24,856 nucleotides of DNA from a virus. The notes under the pieces are model-generated. The model was not told where the DNA came from. It searched no databases and was given only the letters and a program-made list of their open reading frames with translations. Below, in pieces: positions 6,170-12,497 of this stretch (positions within the stretch are counted from its first letter, which is position 1; the number at the start of each line of letters is the position of its first letter). The stretch lies in the IMG/VR virus record IMGVR_UViG_3300044627_004685, positions 1 to 24,856 of that record, one strand, 5' to 3'. A program made the translations under genes and the position numbers.

Positions 6170-6829
6170 ATGAATGTTATCTCCCAACCAGTATTGTGCC
6201 TAAATAACTTATGGCAGGCTTTGAATACAAAGACTGTCAAGGAGGCTCTTATTTCTATGCTGGGTGGAGTTGATGGTAATAATCCGCCTGCTCTTGCCAT
6301 AGATATGAACTTTCGTGTGGATGAAAATGGCAGCGTAGATTGGGATAATCCAGAATATGTACAGCCAGTTGATTGGGAAACTTGGAAGAATCTGCCTATA
6401 AGAGATTATGATCTTGCTATACATACCTCTAATATGACTATTCGGGCTCCGCGTGTCATTATTCAGCCAAACTATAGCAAGATGCCTGTAGTTACTCCTC
6501 GTCCGACCAAAGAAAGCATTCGTAAACGTGATGGTGGAGTATGTCAATATACAGGTCGTCAGATTTCTTGGAAAGATGGCAACATTGACCACGTTATTCC
6601 TCGTACCAAGGGCGGCAAGAATACGTTTGAGAATATGGTATGGTGTCATAAAGAAATCAACAGCAAGAAAGGTGATAAAACGCCAGAACAGGCTGGGCTA
6701 AAACTTATTCGCAAGCCAAAGGCACCAAGGGCTGTGCCAGTAAGTTCAACCATACAAATCGCACATCATCCAAGTTGGATACATTTCTTGGATAATGTCA
6801 CCGAAGTAAGACAAGAAATAGCATCTTGA
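6170..6829 (+). CDS. HNH endonuclease
   Basis: The 219-residue protein has a C-terminal HNH domain from about 116. It reads RKRDGGVCQYTG, then the catalytic DH pair (IDHVIPRTKGG, about 139-149), the Asn of FENMVW (about 155) and a final CHKEIN helix (159-164). The usual second cysteine of a CXXC pair is absent after C125. The N-terminal half resembles proteins that present an HNH fold as small DNA nickases or free-standing homing endonucleases. Free-standing HNH genes in phages spread as homing elements and can also process DNA at packaging. The gene has its own promoter and a good ribosome binding site, which fits an autonomous unit. Role in this phage is not determined. Confidence 0.85.
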   Translation: MNVISQPVLCLNNLWQALNTKTVKEALISMLGGVDGNNPPALAIDMNFRVDENGSVDWDNPEYVQPVDWETWKNLPIRDYDLAIHTSNMTIRAPRVIIQPNYSKMPVVTPRPTKESIRKRDGGVCQYTGRQISWKDGNIDHVIPRTKGGKNTFENMVWCHKEINSKKGDKTPEQAGLKLIRKPKAPRAVPVSSTIQIAHHPSWIHFLDNVTEVRQEIAS

Positions 6830-6854
6830 CAACAACTATACCCTGATCTATATT
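6826..6854 (+). promoter_or_regulatory. Strong promoter with an inverted repeat around its -10
   Basis: TTGACA (6826-6831), exactly 17 bases, then TATATT (6849-6854). ACCCTGAT (6840-6847) and ATCGGGGT (6855-6862) flank the -10 as an eight-base inverted repeat with one G-U pair. This could be an operator or a weak terminator for the upstream gene. Confidence 0.8.
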
Positions 6855-6870
6855 ATCGGGGTATTTATTT

Positions 6871-7215
6871 ATGACCTTTTTTTATATACTTCTGGCTGCG
6901 ATATTCATAATTGAGTTGTGTCTGGCGTATTCTTGTTATAAGTTTTATCTTATGATAAAGAAGATGGATAAGACAAATAAAACTACTATAGTTGAAAATG
7001 GCAACGCCATCACAGAAACACTAAGAATAATATTTGACAATCTAAAGCGTCAAACCAGTAAGGTGGATAAACTATCAGGCAAACATACAGAATATCAATC
7101 ACGATTTCATAGATTAGAACAGCACGTTCAGCGTCTTTTATCCAAAGACAAAGAATCTGTTGAACTACCAAAAGAGGAAAACAAAAATGAGCGACGAAAC
7201 AACAAAGCAGATTGA
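6871..7215 (+). CDS. Small membrane-anchored coiled-coil protein, 114 aa
   Basis: Residues about 3-27 (FFYILLAAIFIIELCLAYSCYKFYL) form one transmembrane helix. A charged, mostly helical region follows with heptad-like hydrophobics (about 45-95) and a hydrophilic, lysine- and glutamate-rich tail. The layout predicts an inner-membrane protein with a cytosolic coiled coil, possibly a spanin-, holin-regulator- or anchor-like microprotein; none can be chosen from sequence. It starts about ten bases after the expected transcription start. Its last 29 bases overlap the next gene. Confidence 0.65.
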   Translation: MTFFYILLAAIFIIELCLAYSCYKFYLMIKKMDKTNKTTIVENGNAITETLRIIFDNLKRQTSKVDKLSGKHTEYQSRFHRLEQHVQRLLSKDKESVELPKEENKNERRNNKAD

Positions 7216-7396
7216 GTTTGGCAAGTTGGCTATTGGCAGCAAGTTTTACTTGACTAAGCCTGTAGAATCAACTTCTGCTGTATTCACAAAGATTACATCG
7301 TCAAAAAATGATGCTGGTGTATGGTCCAATGCCAAGAATGGCTTTGGATTGACAACCTTTGTACAATACGATAAGCGTGTCTGGACTAAATCGTAA
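7187..7396 (+). CDS. Small conserved-looking phage protein, 69 aa, function unknown
   Basis: Starting at the ATG at 7187, with AGAGG seven to eleven bases upstream, the product runs MSDETTKQIEFGKLAIGSKF and so on. It is beta-rich: the segment IGSKFYLTKPVESTSAVFTKI, then a Val/Trp-rich end VQYDKRVWTK. No family is recognised. It overlaps the preceding membrane protein gene by 29 bases and ends one base before the clamp-loader-like gene, so all three are probably in one operon. Confidence 0.6.
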   Translation: MSDETTKQIEFGKLAIGSKFYLTKPVESTSAVFTKITSSKNDAGVWSNAKNGFGLTTFVQYDKRVWTKS

Positions 7397-7397
7397 A

Positions 7398-7868
7398 ATG
7401 CCAAGAAAAAAAGCAACAGAAACTGGTGCTGCTATAACAAAGCCCAAGGGATTGTTTGATCATATCAATCATGTCCGCGAAAAGCAGGACATTGATTATT
7501 TTGACAAACTTACCGACGCCGACAAAAAGAGTTGGTCCAACTTTATGGTGTGCCGTTTTCTAAGCATGCAACCCGAACTTATTGATACATTGAATCACGT
7601 ACAGAAATATAGCGGCGTATTATCTCCCAAAGAGTTTTATAAGGTGCTGATTGCTTTTGTGCCAAAGCGTAAGGCATTTTATCCATATATCAAGAGCAAG
7701 AGTGAGAAGTATAATCCTGCCTTGCTTAGTTTGCTCTCCAACCATTTTCAAGACAGCGAAAGAAATGTGCTTGAGTATATATCCATCTTGACAAAGGCCG
7801 ATATTGTTGGCATTGTTGGCAAATACGGATATAACGAAAAGCAAATCAAAGAACTAATGGAGGCATAA
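7398..7868 (+). CDS. Clamp-loader small subunit, T4 gp62-like
   Basis: The 156-residue protein has the pattern of T4 gp62. A W-SNFMVCRFLSMQPELI segment (about 46-62) is followed by a helical stretch with ...NHVQKYSG..SPKEFYKVLIAFVPKRKAFYPYIK (about 66-99), then a variable C-terminal helical part. In T4 gp62 the matching parts read YSKFMVENALSQFPE and a Pro-Arg-Gly-Lys segment. gp62 joins gp44 to load the sliding clamp for DNA polymerase. The ATG at 7398 follows the upstream stop by one base, so I use it rather than an upstream in-frame start. The similarity is short and by eye; the large subunit is not in the window. Confidence 0.6.
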   Translation: MPRKKATETGAAITKPKGLFDHINHVREKQDIDYFDKLTDADKKSWSNFMVCRFLSMQPELIDTLNHVQKYSGVLSPKEFYKVLIAFVPKRKAFYPYIKSKSEKYNPALLSLLSNHFQDSERNVLEYISILTKADIVGIVGKYGYNEKQIKELMEA

Positions 7869-7871
7869 CAT

Positions 7872-8306
7872 ATGAAAGTAGCCATCAACGCATCTTATGG
7901 AGGGTTTGGTCTATCACCTGAAGCACTAAAACTATACTGCGAAAAAGCAGGCATAAGTTGTTATTTCTTCAAGTATGAATATACTACTGAACCCACGCTC
8001 AGGAGCAAACTTGTTCCTGCATATGATCTGACTGACCATGGAAAATATAGCCGCGACAATCTTGCGTTTTCTATACCAAATCCTCAAGAGCAAAAAAATC
8101 CACATGATTATCGCATAGGCGACGGGTTTACAGATGACAGAACCAATAAGTTTTTGATTGAGGCGATTGAAGAACTTGGGTCAGAGGCAGCAAGCGGAAG
8201 CAGTTGTAAAATAAAAATCGTTGAAGTGCCCGACGATGTAAAATGGCATATTGCTGAATATGATGGTTGGGAGTGGGTGGCAGAAGATCACCGTAAATGG
8301 GAATAA
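7872..8306 (+). CDS. Conserved phage protein of the YGGFGLS family, 144 aa
   Basis: The opening MKVAINASYGGFGLSPEAL and the closing KIVEVPDDVKWHIAEYDGWEWVAEDHRKW match a protein common in unrelated large phages and bacteria. The middle contains DRTNKFLIEAIEELGSEAASG, where family members carry a R-x-D/N-x-x-L-I-E-A-I-E-E-L-G motif. The function is unknown to me; the family is small, globular and not membrane-bound. A GGAGG-type ribosome binding site lies within the end of the clamp-loader-like gene. The gene follows that stop after three bases and is in the replication-associated operon. Confidence 0.8.
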   Translation: MKVAINASYGGFGLSPEALKLYCEKAGISCYFFKYEYTTEPTLRSKLVPAYDLTDHGKYSRDNLAFSIPNPQEQKNPHDYRIGDGFTDDRTNKFLIEAIEELGSEAASGSSCKIKIVEVPDDVKWHIAEYDGWEWVAEDHRKWE

Positions 8307-8310
8307 ACAT

Positions 8311-8928
8311 ATGTCTACTAAAAATGTTATAGGAGTTGGAGGCGCAGCCCGCAGCGGTAAAGATACATTTGCTTCTATTGTAGAAATGAAATTACAGCAG
8401 GCTGGTTATAGCGTCAAGAAGGTCGCATTTGCCGACCCGCTAAAGCAGCATTGCGATAAGTTTTTATTGGAAAATCTTGGCATATCTGCTTTTACACAAG
8501 ATCCTGAAGAAAAGATTCTTATTCGTCCTATGCTTGTATGGTATGGCGATGCTCAACGCAGACGCACAGATGGTAGATACTGGATTGATCTTGCCAAGAA
8601 AACGATTGATGAATCAGACTATGACTTTTATATCGTTACGGATGTGCGATATGATGTATATGAAAAAGATGAACTATACTTCTTGAAGAAAGAAACCAAA
8701 GGAGTGCTGTGTCATATCAGCAAGTATAGCATTGTTGATGGCGTAAAGAAGTTTGTATTGCCCGCCAACGAACACGAAGAAGCCAACAATCCAAGAATCA
8801 GAAGCGCCGCACAGCATCGCATAGAATGGGAAGATGAAGGCAAGATGACAACCGAGGAACTATTACTGAATCCAAAACTGAATGAACACGTAGAAAAGTT
8901 TATGAAGATCTGGATACAAAAGTTTTAG
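8311..8928 (+). CDS. Deoxynucleoside monophosphate kinase (T4 gp1-like)
   Basis: The 205-residue protein begins IGVGGAARSGKDTF, a P-loop (GxxxSGKDT) at 8-19 of the kind found in phage dNMP kinases such as T4 gp1, whose Asp replaces the usual Ser/Thr neighbour. Later blocks DFYIVTDVRYDVYEKDEL and HRIEWEDEG are consistent with the lid and base-binding region. The enzyme phosphorylates dNMPs, including modified phage nucleotides, to diphosphates for DNA synthesis. I use the ATG at 8311 because an upstream in-frame start would overlap the previous gene. Its 3' end overlaps by four bases the stop of a convergent gene. Confidence 0.8.
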   Translation: MSTKNVIGVGGAARSGKDTFASIVEMKLQQAGYSVKKVAFADPLKQHCDKFLLENLGISAFTQDPEEKILIRPMLVWYGDAQRRRTDGRYWIDLAKKTIDESDYDFYIVTDVRYDVYEKDELYFLKKETKGVLCHISKYSIVDGVKKFVLPANEHEEANNPRIRSAAQHRIEWEDEGKMTTEELLLNPKLNEHVEKFMKIWIQKF

Positions 8929-9383
8929 TATTTGTATTCATCACCATCTTCTTCTTGATCTTCATCGTCATCTTCACCAAGTTCATTATCAAGTTCTTCA
9001 CTTAGTTTGATAAAATCTTCGTGCTCTAACTCAAGTTTGGCTACGATAGAAGAAATCAAGAAAGCAAGTTCTCCCTTATCAAAGTTCATGCTCTTGATAT
9101 TTTTTGAGAACTTGTTTGCGATGGTATATATCAAGTTTCTGCGTGCCGACAACTCATCATTGTTGTATATGATGCCAGGTATTGGATTTTTATCGCTATG
9201 CATGTCGGATAGTTTAGCCATTTCTTCCTTTAGCATCTGATTATACTCTGCATCATTTGCCGCAATACTTTTAATTAAACTTTTCAACTCATCTATGTCT
9301 TTTTTCTTTACAACCTTTGCCACTGAAAAAGTACGTAATACTCCCTTTTTCTGTAGAACGTGTGTGAATGTTTTGTTATCCAT
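8925..9383 (-). CDS. Acidic-tailed helical protein, 152 aa, function unknown
   Basis: This is the only minus-strand gene right of 1750. It is predicted mostly helical, with a basic N-terminal third (KVVKKKDIDELKSLIK) and a strongly acidic end where Asp and Glu dominate the last 20 residues. Acidic tails of this kind occur in DNA mimics and in proteins that bind basic partners, but no family is recognised. Its stop overlaps the last four bases of the dNMP kinase gene with no terminator hairpin between them. A minus-strand promoter (9403-9430) lies back to back with the forward promoter of the next gene. Confidence 0.75.
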   Translation of the reverse strand: MDNKTFTHVLQKKGVLRTFSVAKVVKKKDIDELKSLIKSIAANDAEYNQMLKEEMAKLSDMHSDKNPIPGIIYNNDELSARRNLIYTIANKFSKNIKSMNFDKGELAFLISSIVAKLELEHEDFIKLSEELDNELGEDDDEDQEEDGDEYKY

Positions 9384-9402
9384 ATATGATATATTTTTTG
9401 TT

Positions 9403-9430
9403 TATCTAAATAAATATAAACTCTTTACAA
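9403..9430 (-). promoter_or_regulatory. Probable promoter of the acidic-tailed gene
   Basis: Minus-strand TTGTAA (9430-9425), a 16-base spacer and TAGATA (9408-9403); the ATG starts at 9383. The -35 box directly abuts the forward TTGACA at 9431. Confidence 0.4.
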
Positions 9431-9458
9431 TTGACATCAACAATACTTGATATATACT
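9431..9458 (+). promoter_or_regulatory. Promoter of the PD-(D/E)XK nuclease gene, leaderless geometry
   Basis: TTGACA (9431-9436), 16 bases, TATACT (9453-9458). The first good ATG is at 9465, six bases past the -10, where transcription is expected to start. Confidence 0.75.
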
Positions 9459-9464
9459 GATTTT

Positions 9465-10475
9465 ATGTCTATAAATGATTTTTACGCCGAACCAGTAGCA
9501 GAAGTGCCTACTGTAACTCCAACTGAAGAAAAAAAGAAGAACAAGACCGTAAGTTTTTCTCAATATGCTATGTGGCTAAAGTGCCCGCAGCAATGGAAGT
9601 TGTCGTATATAGACAAACTTGCTCCGTATGAAGCCAATATCAATACTGCGTTTGGAACGGGCATTCACGAAGCATTACAAGAATATCTTAGATTGTTATA
9701 TAATGTAGGCTCTTCTGCTGCCGATGAGTTTGATTGTTATGCCAAGTTCATATCAGCGTTTGATGAAGAACTAAAACAACTCAAACTGGCAACAGACGAG
9801 CAAGTATCTACATTGTCTGCCGAAGATATAGAAGAACTTGGCTTGACCACACCATCTCAAGTAGCAGAGTTCAAGTCAGATGGCAGAACTATTCTTGACC
9901 ACGTAACCAGTTATGCCATACGCAGCAAACATTTTCCGTCAAAGAAGTATGAGGTAGTGGGAATAGAACTGCCGCTTGAAATACCGCTAAAGAACAATAC
10001 TATAACATACAAAGGCTTTCTGGATATTGTGTTCAAGGATAAAACGACCAACAAGATACTTATTTTAGATTTCAAGACAAGTCGTCTGGGCTGGAACAAA
10101 TATCAAAAGGCAGATAGAACAAAGATAGACCAACTACTGCTATATAAGAGATTTTATCATCAGGTATTCAAGGTGCCTATGTCTGATATAGAAGTTGAGT
10201 TCTTTGTAGTCAAGCGTAAGTTGCTTGAAGATGCTGAGTTTCCGCAGCAGCGTATTCAACGTATATCGCCGCCAGATGGAAAGATGAACATGAAAGAAGT
10301 AGAATCTGCTTTTCTTGACTTTATAAAAAATGGTTTTGATGACAACGGCGAATATAATAAAGACGCTGTGTTTCTAAAGAATCCTGGCAAAGGCCGCAAA
10401 AACTGTAAATATTGCATCTTCAAGACACTCAAGAACGATAAAGGCGAACTATATTGTAACGGAAAAGAAGGCTAA
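9465..10475 (+). CDS. PD-(D/E)XK nuclease with four-cysteine (Fe-S-like) set, Cas4/RecB-like
   Basis: The 336-residue protein carries the RecB-family core. FGTGIHEAL places His at 68, GFLDIV places Asp at 187, ILDFKTS gives the D202-x-K204 catalytic pair and IDQLLLY places Gln at 223. Cysteines at 40 (WLKCPQQW), 314 and 317 (CKYC) and 331 (LYC) have the one-plus-three arrangement seen in Cas4 and AddB-type nucleases, where they hold a 4Fe-4S cluster. It is likely an exonuclease acting in phage recombination, repair or host DNA breakdown. There is no Cas1 or spacer array nearby, so a CRISPR role is not supported. The ATG at 9465 fits the promoter; a TTG at 9447 lies upstream of the expected start. 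Confidence 0.85.
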   Translation: MSINDFYAEPVAEVPTVTPTEEKKKNKTVSFSQYAMWLKCPQQWKLSYIDKLAPYEANINTAFGTGIHEALQEYLRLLYNVGSSAADEFDCYAKFISAFDEELKQLKLATDEQVSTLSAEDIEELGLTTPSQVAEFKSDGRTILDHVTSYAIRSKHFPSKKYEVVGIELPLEIPLKNNTITYKGFLDIVFKDKTTNKILILDFKTSRLGWNKYQKADRTKIDQLLLYKRFYHQVFKVPMSDIEVEFFVVKRKLLEDAEFPQQRIQRISPPDGKMNMKEVESAFLDFIKNGFDDNGEYNKDAVFLKNPGKGRKNCKYCIFKTLKNDKGELYCNGKEG

Positions 10476-10500
10476 TAGTTTTTTATATATACGGAAAACC

Positions 10501-10553
10501 TAGTTTCATATATATGTATATAGAGAAATCTAACAATCATATATATGAAACTA
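10501..10553. repeat. 16-bp perfect inverted repeat spanning the start codon of the next gene
   Basis: TAGTTTCATATATATG (10501-10516) and CATATATATGAAACTA (10538-10553) are exact inverse copies separated by 21 bases. Each arm contains the palindrome CATATATATG, with centres 31 bp apart, about three helical turns. The ATG at 10545 lies inside the right arm. It may be an operator for the regulator it precedes, or an RNA hairpin hiding the start codon. Confidence 0.9.
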
Positions 10554-10754
10554 AAAACTAGCCACGAAACATCATTCACTTCTGTACACCTGTTCAAGGA
10601 CAAATATACTGCGTTCAAGGAAGCAGGTGTATCAAGTGGAATGACGCTGCAAAAACTCGTAAATCGTTGTGTATATCTTTATATCAACGATCCAGAGTTC
10701 AGAAAGAAGCTCAACGAAGAAAATTCTTTACAAATCAGCGGTTCTGCATTTTAA
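10545..10754 (+). CDS. Ribbon-helix-helix-like regulator, 69 aa
   Basis: The fold pattern is a short strand (FTSVHLFKDKYTAF), then a turn and helix (KEAGVSSGMTLQKLVNRCVYLYIND) and a short charged tail. This is the Arc/MetJ-type ribbon-helix-helix layout, in which the strand of a dimer reads DNA in the major groove. Its length is typical. The start codon is embedded in a perfect 16-bp inverted repeat, a usual arrangement for self-repression. Assignment is by pattern only; another small helical DNA- or RNA-binding protein is possible. The downstream glycan genes have their own promoter and could be a second target. Confidence 0.6.
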   Translation: MKLKTSHETSFTSVHLFKDKYTAFKEAGVSSGMTLQKLVNRCVYLYINDPEFRKKLNEENSLQISGSAF

Positions 10755-10759
10755 ATAAT

Positions 10760-10787
10760 TTGACATAACGCAGATTTAAAACATAAT
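10760..10787 (+). promoter_or_regulatory. Promoter for the glycan island
   Basis: TTGACA (10760-10765) and CATAAT (10782-10787) with 16 bases, or TAATAC (10784-10789) with 18. The ATG is at 10800. No other clear promoter was seen within the following 14 kb, so this may drive a very long transcript. Confidence 0.65.
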
Positions 10788-10799
10788 ACAAGGTTATAT

Positions 10800-12278
10800 A
10801 TGGTAAATAGTTATATTCCTCAGAAGGACAGAAAGAAGATTATACTGCTTTGCGATGACCTGAGAATGCATTCTGGTATTGCTACAATGGCAAGAGAGTT
10901 TGTTACAGGCTTGGCAGGCAAATACAACTGGGTACAAATGGCAGGTAGCGTTACGCATCCTGAAAAAGGCAAGATAATGAATCTTGACCAAGCCACCAAC
11001 CAAGTTGCTGGCATAGACGACGCATACGTTCGCCTATATCCGGTTGATGGTTATGGCGACGCCAATCTTCTAAACGAAGTTATTAAGATGGAAAAGCCTG
11101 ATGCGCTGCTTCATTTTACTGATCCGCGTTTTTGGATCTGGTTATATCAAATCGAGCGTGAATTGCGTCAGAAGATTCCAATCGGGTTCTATAGCATCTG
11201 GGACGATCTTCCATATCCTATGTATAATCGTCCATATTATGAATCGTGCGATTGGATTGGTTGTATCAGCAAGCAGACAGAAAATATCGTAAAGAATATT
11301 CTTGGAACTACACTAAATAATCCTACAACTGTATCGTATGTACCGCACGGCATCAATCGCAAGATGTTTAGACCGTTGACCACAGATGCTGAACTAAGTG
11401 AACTGCAACTAATACGTAGACAGTATTTCAAGAAGGACTATAAGTTTGTAATATTCTATAACAATAGAAATATTCGTCGTAAGCAAACCAGTACAATAAT
11501 GCTTGCCTACAGAGCATTCTGCGACAATCTACCAAAAGAAGAAGCAGCAAAGTGCGTATTGTTTCTACATACACACCCAGTAGATGAAGCAGGCACTGAT
11601 TTGCCCGCGTGTAAGCAGGCATTTTGCCCGAATTATGATGTAGTGTTCAGTGTTGAAAAGGTTCTGCCAGAAAGAATGAATCAACTTTACAACATGGCAG
11701 ATGTGACGGTAAATCTTTCCGACAACGAGGGATTTGGTATTGCCACTGCGGAGAGTGTAATGGCGGGTACTCCAATCATCGTCACGGTTACGGGAGGACT
11801 TCAGGACCAGTGCGGATTTACAGACGATGCCGGAAATCCTGTCCAATTTGAAAATGGATGGGGAACTAATGCCGATGGTAGATATAAGAAACACGGTAGA
11901 TGGGTTACACCAATCTTTCCGGGTGCAAGAATGATGCAAGGTAGTATTCCTACTCCATATATTCTTGCCGATTATGCCAAGTGGGAAGATTGTGCTGAAG
12001 CATTTATGTATTGGTATTTGACCAGCAAGGAAAAGCGCCTTGAGTATGCACTGGAAGGTAGAGAATGGATGTGCGGAGTTGGTGGACTAAGTGCAGAAAG
12101 CATGTGTGAAAAAATGGCATCTGGCTTAGAAAATATGATGGCAAACTGGAAAGGTCGCGAAAGATTTAATCTTCATCGTCACGACGAATATGTTGGGCAC
12201 AATATGCCAAACAACAGTCTTGGATTTCCGATTCCAAAGATTAACAAAGATGAAGTACTAAAAAAATATAACAAATAA
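10800..12278 (+). CDS. GT-B glycosyltransferase (GT4-like), 492 aa
   Basis: The N-terminal Rossmann half starts KKIILLCDDLRMHSGIATMAREF, and the hinge has VPHGIN near 181-186. The C-terminal half contains DVTVNLSDNEGFGIATAESVMAGTPII (about 301-327), whose E-x7-E pattern binds the nucleotide-sugar donor in GT4-type enzymes. It should transfer a sugar with retention of configuration. At 492 residues it is longer than usual (about 370-400), with an inserted segment near 345-380. It is the first gene of the glycan island, with a promoter at 10760. Its AAGGTTATATATG leader is nearly the same as that of the glycosyltransferase gene at 12498. Confidence 0.88.
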   Translation: MVNSYIPQKDRKKIILLCDDLRMHSGIATMAREFVTGLAGKYNWVQMAGSVTHPEKGKIMNLDQATNQVAGIDDAYVRLYPVDGYGDANLLNEVIKMEKPDALLHFTDPRFWIWLYQIERELRQKIPIGFYSIWDDLPYPMYNRPYYESCDWIGCISKQTENIVKNILGTTLNNPTTVSYVPHGINRKMFRPLTTDAELSELQLIRRQYFKKDYKFVIFYNNRNIRRKQTSTIMLAYRAFCDNLPKEEAAKCVLFLHTHPVDEAGTDLPACKQAFCPNYDVVFSVEKVLPERMNQLYNMADVTVNLSDNEGFGIATAESVMAGTPIIVTVTGGLQDQCGFTDDAGNPVQFENGWGTNADGRYKKHGRWVTPIFPGARMMQGSIPTPYILADYAKWEDCAEAFMYWYLTSKEKRLEYALEGREWMCGVGGLSAESMCEKMASGLENMMANWKGRERFNLHRHDEYVGHNMPNNSLGFPIPKINKDEVLKKYNK

Positions 12279-12286
12279 ATAATATT

Positions 12287-12478
12287 ATGGCTAAAGCATT
12301 GACTAAAGAAGAAGCAAAGACAAAAATCTACGAACTTGCCAAGCAACTTCGTGAAATCGAAATGGAAAAGCGAGTTGTTATGACTGACTTCAAGGATCGC
12401 ATCAACGATGTTAAGTCCGAGATGGAAGCGATTATTCAAGAACAAGAAGGTCAAAACACACCCGGTACAGCACCATAA
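12287..12478 (+). CDS. Small coiled-coil protein, 63 aa, function unknown
   Basis: Residues 5 to about 55 form one charged helix with regular hydrophobics (IYELAKQLREIEMEKRVV and then FKDRINDVKSEMEAII), followed by a disordered Gly/Pro-rich tail. It likely forms a coiled-coil dimer or trimer. It lies between two glycosyltransferase genes and could be a scaffold for them, though nothing in the sequence shows this. No Shine-Dalgarno sequence precedes the ATG, and the spacing to the upstream stop is eight bases. Confidence 0.65.
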   Translation: MAKALTKEEAKTKIYELAKQLREIEMEKRVVMTDFKDRINDVKSEMEAIIQEQEGQNTPGTAP

Positions 12479-12497
12479 TAAAAAAAAGGTTATATAA

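Noticed and set aside
9447-9465. TTG start for the PD-(D/E)XK nuclease
   Set aside because: It lies within the promoter spacer, upstream of the expected transcription start.
9465-10475. CRISPR adaptation function for the Cas4-like nuclease
   Set aside because: No repeats, spacers, cas1 or cas2 occur in the window.
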